From Comamonas resistens (GTDB taxonomy: Bacteria; Pseudomonadota; Gammaproteobacteria; Burkholderiales; Burkholderiaceae_C): 64,000 nt of DNA. This document shows, piece by piece, positions 59,851 to 64,000 of the stretch. Within the stretch, counting starts at the first letter, position 1; each line of letters opens with the position of its first letter. The stretch is taken from the NCBI RefSeq assembly GCF_030064165.1, contig NZ_CP125947.1, forward strand, positions 2,790,001-2,854,000, given 5' to 3'. Below the pieces are notes generated by a model. It was not told the origin of the DNA. It saw only the letters and a program-made list of their open reading frames with translations, and searched no databases. The position numbers and the translations under genes are program-made.

Positions 59851-61314
59851 ATGCAGTCCACCGCCGATTCCTCGCAAGCCCAGCAGCCTCTCATCAACCA
59901 CCCATCGCAACTGCCGGCCGTGGACAAGCTGCTGCTGAGCGAGGCCATGCAGCAGCTGCGCCAGCACTACGGCCTGGACGCCTGCACCCAGGCCGTGCGC
60001 GAGGTCATTGGCGAGCTGCGCACACGCGTGCTGGCGGGCGAGGCACTGCCTTTGGACCACTCCCAGATGCTGGCGATGGCTCGGCAGCGGCTGGAAAAGC
60101 GCTTTGCCCCACGGCTGCGCCCGGTCTTCAACCTCACGGGAACCGTGCTGCACACCAACCTGGGTCGCGCCCTGCTGCCTCAGGCGGCCATTGATGCCGT
60201 GGTGCAGGCCATGAGCGCTCCGGCCAATCTTGAATACGATCTGGAAGACGGCGGACGCGGCGACCGGGATGACCTGGTCGAGTCGCTGATCTGCGAGCTG
60301 ACGGGGGCCGAAGCCGCCACCATCGTCAACAACAATGCTGCGGCCGTGCTGCTGGTGCTGTCCACTCTGGCTCTGAACAAGGAAGTCATCGTCTCCCGTG
60401 GCGAGCTGGTGGAGATAGGCGGCGCTTTCCGCATCCCCGACGTGATGACGCGTGCAGGCGCCAGGCTGGTGGAAGTTGGCACCACCAACCGCACCCATGA
60501 GAAGGACTATGCAGGCGCCATCGGCGACAACACCGCCGCGCTGATGAAGGTGCACTGCAGCAACTACGCCATCACCGGATTCACCAAATCCGTCAGCGAT
60601 GCCGATGTGGCTCGCATCGCGCGTGAGCATCAGCTGCCCAGCTTTGTAGATCTGGGCAGCGGCACGCTGGTTGATCTGCGCGACTGGGGCCTGCCGCATG
60701 AAGTCACCGTGCGCGAGACCGTGGAGTCTGGTGCCGACATCGTCACCTTCAGCGGCGACAAGCTGCTGGGCGGCCCTCAGGCCGGCATCATCGTCGGCAG
60801 GAAGGCGCTGATCGCGCAAATCAAAAAAAACCCGCTCAAGCGCGCACTGCGCGTGGGCAAGATCACCATGGCCGCGCTGGAGCCCACGTTGCGCCTGTAC
60901 CTCCATCCCGAAAAACTGGCGCAGGAACTGACCACGCTGCGCCTGTTCACCCGCAAGGCCGCCGATATGCAAGCGCAGGCCGAGCAGCTGCAAGCGCCGC
61001 TGCAAGCCGCCCTGGATAATGCCTTCAATAAGGCGTTCGTCGTAGAGACGGCGCCCATGACCAGCCAGATCGGCAGCGGCGCCCTGCCCGTGGAAAGCCT
61101 GCCCAGCCATGGGCTCAAGATCCATCCCGCCAGCGGCAAGCAGGCCGGACGCCAATTGACCGAGCTGGAAGCCCGCCTGCGCGCGCTGCCGCGCCCCGTG
61201 ATCGGAAGGCTGCATGACGACGCGCTATGGCTGGATCTGCGCTGCCTCGAAACCTCGGCTCAGTCAGAATGGCTGGAGCAACTGCCCGGGTTGGCACGGC
61301 AGCGCAAGGTTTGA
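59851..61314 (+). CDS. selA: L-seryl-tRNA(Sec) selenium transferase
   Basis: A 487-residue PLP enzyme that converts Ser-tRNA(Sec) to Sec-tRNA(Sec) with selenophosphate. The PLP lysine is Lys304 in TFSGDKLLGGPQAG. Other marks: NLTGTVLHTNLGRALLP and EYDLEDGGRGDRDD near the phosphate site. Length is slightly above the Escherichia coli enzyme (463). ATG at 59851 is preferred to a TTG at 59797. It is followed by selB after about 90 bases holding a family A remnant. Confidence 0.96.
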   Translation: MQSTADSSQAQQPLINHPSQLPAVDKLLLSEAMQQLRQHYGLDACTQAVREVIGELRTRVLAGEALPLDHSQMLAMARQRLEKRFAPRLRPVFNLTGTVLHTNLGRALLPQAAIDAVVQAMSAPANLEYDLEDGGRGDRDDLVESLICELTGAEAATIVNNNAAAVLLVLSTLALNKEVIVSRGELVEIGGAFRIPDVMTRAGARLVEVGTTNRTHEKDYAGAIGDNTAALMKVHCSNYAITGFTKSVSDADVARIAREHQLPSFVDLGSGTLVDLRDWGLPHEVTVRETVESGADIVTFSGDKLLGGPQAGIIVGRKALIAQIKKNPLKRALRVGKITMAALEPTLRLYLHPEKLAQELTTLRLFTRKAADMQAQAEQLQAPLQAALDNAFNKAFVVETAPMTSQIGSGALPVESLPSHGLKIHPASGKQAGRQLTELEARLRALPRPVIGRLHDDALWLDLRCLETSAQSEWLEQLPGLARQRKV

Positions 61315-61327
61315 CATCGAAAACCGT

Positions 61328-61360
61328 AGCTGCTTGCGCTTGATGGGTATGCGCTACAGG
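61328..61360 (+). repeat. Repeat family A, degenerate copy between selA and selB
   Basis: AGCTGCTTGCGCTTGATGGG followed by TATGCGCTACAGGCC shows both arms of the family A hairpin with several mismatches, 13 bases after the selA stop. Confidence 0.5.
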
Positions 61361-61405
61361 CCAATTTCACCCTAAGATATTTCAAGATTTCGATAGGCAG
61401 ACTTC

Positions 61406-63361
61406 ATGATCATTGGCACAGCAGGCCATATCGACCACGGCAAGACCACCCTGGTGGGCGCACTCACCGGAGTTGAAACCGACCGTCTCAAGGAAGAAAA
61501 GGCGCGTGGCATCTCCATCGAGCTCGGTTATGCCTATGCGCCTCTACCCAATGGCGATGTGCTGGGCATCATCGACGTGCCCGGCCATGAGAAATTCGTG
61601 CACACCATGGCCGCCGGCGCCGTGGGCATTGACCATGCACTGCTGGTGATCGCGGCCGATGACGGCATCATGCCGCAGACTCTGGAGCATCTGGAAATCC
61701 TGCAACTACTGGGCGTGAAGCAAGGCACGGTGGCCCTCACCAAGGTGGACCGCGTGCCGCGTGAGCGCATCGATGAGGTGCGCGAGGAAATCGCCGCCAT
61801 TCTGTCGGTGACGGCTCTTGCAGATTCACCGATTTTCGAGACTGCAGCCGCCCAGCCCAGCGACCCTGGCGTCTGGGCGCTGCGCCAGCACCTGGACCTG
61901 CAGGCTCAGCAAATGCCCGCACGTGCACGGGATGGCCTGTTTCGCCTGGCCGTGGATCGCGTCTTCACGCTGCCCGGCCAGGGCACGGTGGTCACAGGCA
62001 CCGTCTTTGGCGGGCAGGTCAAGGTGGGCGACACGCTGATCCACTCCGCCAGCGGCCAAAGCGTGCGGGTGCGAAGCATCCATGCGCAGAATCAGGCCAG
62101 TGAATCCGGCGTGGCCGGCCAGCGCTGCGCTCTCAACCTCGCAGGCATCGCCAAGGACGAAATCGAGCGCGGCGACTGGATGGCCGATGCACGCGTGCTG
62201 CAGGCCACTCAGCGTATCGATCTTCATCTGCATCTGCTGACCGAGGCACCACCCATGCAGCAGTGGACACCGGTTCATGTCCATCTGGGCACGCGCCGCA
62301 CCACGGGCCATATCGCCCTGCTGCAGGACAGCGCCATCGACCCGGGCACCGAAGCACGGGTGCAACTGGTGCTGGACACCCCTGTCTTCACCGTGCCCGG
62401 CGACCGTCTGATCCTGCGCAACGCCCAGGCCAGCCGCACCATTGCCGGCGGCATGGTTCTGGACCCCTACGCACCTGCCCGCAAGCGCCGCAGCGCAGAG
62501 CGCATGGCCTATCTTGACGCGATGGAGCAGCTTGCGACCCATGGCGACTTTGCCGCGCTGATTGTGCAAGCCCCGCACGGCGTTGCCCTGTCCCAGCTCA
62601 TGCGCCTGAGCGGCCATGCGCTTGATGCAGCAGCGCCGCTGCCCGGTACGGTAGCCCTGCCCATCGGCAGCGGTGTCGCTGGCGATGCCCTGGTGCTGGA
62701 CGAACAGCGCTGGCTGGCGCTGCAGCAGCAGATGCTGCAAACCCTGTCCCGCTTTCACGAAAAATCGCCCGACGAACCTGGTGTCAACGCCGCGCGCCTG
62801 CGCCGCATGGCTCTGCCCGGCTTGCAGCAGGCCGCCCATGATGTGCTGTATCAGGCGCTGATCGATACGCTGCTGACGCAAAAGCGCCTGGCCAGCAGCG
62901 GCGCCTGGCTGCACCTGCCCGAGCACCGCGTGCAACTTTCCAAGGCTGAGCAAGCGCTTGCGCAAAAGCTGCTGCCAGCCATTGATGCGGGTCGCTTCGA
63001 TCCCCCCTGGGTGCGCGATCTGGCCCGCGATCATGGCGCGGGCGAGGAAGTGGTGAGGCAGTTGCTCAAGAAACTCTCGCGCCAGGGTCTATTGTTCCAG
63101 GTGGTCAAGGACTTGTTCTATGCACCCGCGCGCATGGATGAGCTGGCTGCGCTGATCGCGGAGCTGGCTCAAGCCAGCAACAACGGTGAAGTCGAAGCGC
63201 GAGCCTTTCGCGACGCTACCGACCTAGGACGCAAGCGAGCCATCCAGATCCTTGAATTCTTCGACCGCATCGGCTACACCCGCCGCGTGCGCGACGCACA
63301 TATGTTGCGCCCGGACGTGAAATGGCAGATCTCACAGGCTTCAAACACTTCAGGCCTGTAG
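61406..63361 (+). CDS. selB: Selenocysteine-specific elongation factor
   Basis: A 651-residue GTPase that brings Sec-tRNA(Sec) to UGA at a SECIS hairpin. G1 motif GHIDHGKT at 7-14, switch I with [22 protein letters not shown] as G3 and TKVDR as G4. EF-Tu-like domains II and III follow, and the C-terminal third has winged-helix repeats for RNA binding, ending [13 protein letters not shown]. The gene leads into the tRNA-Sec gene 150 bases downstream. Confidence 0.96.
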   Translation: MIIGTAGHIDHGKTTLVGALTGVETDRLKEEKARGISIELGYAYAPLPNGDVLGIIDVPGHEKFVHTMAAGAVGIDHALLVIAADDGIMPQTLEHLEILQLLGVKQGTVALTKVDRVPRERIDEVREEIAAILSVTALADSPIFETAAAQPSDPGVWALRQHLDLQAQQMPARARDGLFRLAVDRVFTLPGQGTVVTGTVFGGQVKVGDTLIHSASGQSVRVRSIHAQNQASESGVAGQRCALNLAGIAKDEIERGDWMADARVLQATQRIDLHLHLLTEAPPMQQWTPVHVHLGTRRTTGHIALLQDSAIDPGTEARVQLVLDTPVFTVPGDRLILRNAQASRTIAGGMVLDPYAPARKRRSAERMAYLDAMEQLATHGDFAALIVQAPHGVALSQLMRLSGHALDAAAPLPGTVALPIGSGVAGDALVLDEQRWLALQQQMLQTLSRFHEKSPDEPGVNAARLRRMALPGLQQAAHDVLYQALIDTLLTQKRLASSGAWLHLPEHRVQLSKAEQALAQKLLPAIDAGRFDPPWVRDLARDHGAGEEVVRQLLKKLSRQGLLFQVVKDLFYAPARMDELAALIAELAQASNNGEVEARAFRDATDLGRKRAIQILEFFDRIGYTRRVRDAHMLRPDVKWQISQASNTSGL

Positions 63362-63371
63362 CCCATGACCC

Positions 63372-63387
63372 AGCTGCGCTAGCAGCT
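63372..63387. repeat. Short family A-type palindrome after selB
   Basis: AGCTGC-GCTA-GCAGCT is a perfect 6-bp-arm hairpin ten bases after the selB stop, with further fragments (CATAGCGCTGCCAGCT) near 63418. It is probably a decayed family A element. Confidence 0.4.
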
Positions 63388-63508
63388 ATGAGATTGATAG
63401 AAGACTATTCTGCAGGCCATAGCGCTGCCAGCTCTGATTGCCACTCAATGCTGGCTACAATCCTCTATCTTCTACAAGAGTGAGGCCAAGCCTTCGCTGC
63501 TTGCTCAA

Positions 63509-63604
63509 GGAAGGCAATCGTGCCCGGTGGCGCGGCCGGGCTTCAAACCCGGTGGGGGGCGTCAGCCGCTCCCGGGTTGGTTCGACTCCAGCTGCTTTCC
63601 GCCA
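63509..63604 (+). tRNA. selC: tRNA-Sec (anticodon TCA)
   Basis: A 96-base tRNA with an 8-bp acceptor stem (GGAAGGCA with TGCTTTCC), anticodon TCA at 63543-63545 in loop CTTCAAA, a long variable arm (about 63553-63572) and encoded GCCA end. The long acceptor stem and variable arm are diagnostic of bacterial tRNA-Sec. It reads the UGA in fdnG with SelB. Confidence 0.95.
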
Positions 63605-63612
63605 CCCCGCCT

Positions 63613-63999
63613 TCAGAGCAGCGGCACCACGATGGCCACGCGCCGGTTCTCTGCGGCATTGCCCGAAACCACTGGCGAGGCGCTGCCCAGGCCCTTGACC
63701 TCCACGTTCTGCCTGGGCAAGCCGGCCTCCATCAGCACATCGGCCACGGCCTGCGCCCGGCGCAGCGACAGCCTCAGGTTGTAGGCATCACTGCCGCGGT
63801 CGTCGGTGTACCCCTCCACGCGCAACCGGTCTATGCCCTCCTTCATCAGCGCCCGGGCAAGCTCAGTGACCTTGGTACGCGCCGATTCCCCCAGTACGGA
63901 GGAGTCGAACTCGAACAGCAGCTTGCCCGGCATCTGCAGCTCCCAGCCCTGCTCCGCCGGCTCAAAGCCCTGTGCGCGCAGCACCTGTTGCTGATGGGG
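63613..63999 (-). CDS. OmpA-family protein, C-terminal part (truncated at the window edge)
   Basis: The last about 129 codons of a protein whose 5' part is outside the window; the frame is open to position 63999. It contains an OmpA/MotB peptidoglycan-binding domain: LLFEFDSSVL, RLRVEGYTDDRGSDAYNLRLSLRRAQAV and GLGSASPVVSGNAAENRRVAIVV. The conserved Asp and Arg that bind diaminopimelate are present. Full length and export signal cannot be judged. It is convergent with selC. Confidence 0.85.
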   Translation of the reverse strand, partial: PHQQQVLRAQGFEPAEQGWELQMPGKLLFEFDSSVLGESARTKVTELARALMKEGIDRLRVEGYTDDRGSDAYNLRLSLRRAQAVADVLMEAGLPRQNVEVKGLGSASPVVSGNAAENRRVAIVVPLL

Positions 64000-64000
64000 T

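Overview
The window is a high-GC chromosomal segment from a betaproteobacterium of the family Comamonadaceae, most likely Comamonas or a close relative. This rests on recognised protein families and on the intergenic repeats; no database search was possible. Genes are densely packed on both strands, and almost all are housekeeping, respiratory or transport genes. There is no prophage, CRISPR array, transposase or resistance island.

Layout. 1-6.4 kb: a small lipoprotein, then a tandem glycine riboswitch with gcvT, gcvH, an unknown gene and gcvP. 6.7-9.7 kb: a soluble PAS hybrid histidine kinase overlapping an RluA-type pseudouridine synthase. 10-15 kb: a complete branched-chain amino acid ABC transporter (livJHMGF). 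15-19.6 kb: a short-chain dehydrogenase, a Bug-type solute receptor, a universal stress protein, a lipoprotein and a 2-oxoglutarate/iron dioxygenase. 19.7-25.7 kb: an aromatic-acid block with pobA, a divergent IclR regulator, a LysR regulator with a divergent Bug receptor, and an MHS-type permease. 26-33 kb: cytochrome bo3 quinol oxidase cyoABCD, a SURF1 protein and a RegB/RegA-like redox two-component system. 33-36 kb: clpA and clpS. 36-44 kb: dnaE, bamD, a DinG/YoaA-type helicase and a PP2C phosphatase. 44-52 kb: a secreted coiled-coil protein, zapE, lpdA, sucB and sucA. 52-54 kb: an AI-2E/PerM-type membrane protein. 54-63.6 kb: a selenium block with the formate dehydrogenase-N operon (alpha subunit with an in-frame UGA for selenocysteine), fdhE, selA, selB and the tRNA-Sec gene. 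The window ends inside an OmpA-family gene.

How the genes work together. Glycine sensing by the riboswitch should match expression of the T and H proteins to glycine supply; P protein is separated from them by a terminator and an unrelated gene. The cyo oxidase lies beside a sensor kinase that carries the quinone-binding motif and redox cysteine of RegB, so sensor and oxidase may share the quinone pool. The formate dehydrogenase needs selenocysteine, and the dedicated synthesis and insertion factors (selA, selB, tRNA-Sec) lie beside it; selD is not in the window.

The least ordinary signal is a set of small non-autonomous repeats: (A) short AGCTGCT...AGCAGCT hairpins, (B) an element of about 110 bp with 12-bp terminal inverted repeats, (C) an 80-bp imperfect palindrome, and (D) an element of about 285 bp with 19-bp perfect terminal inverted repeats. 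One B copy and one C copy lie inside intact genes and are translated as extra segments of a pseudouridine synthase and a helicase.
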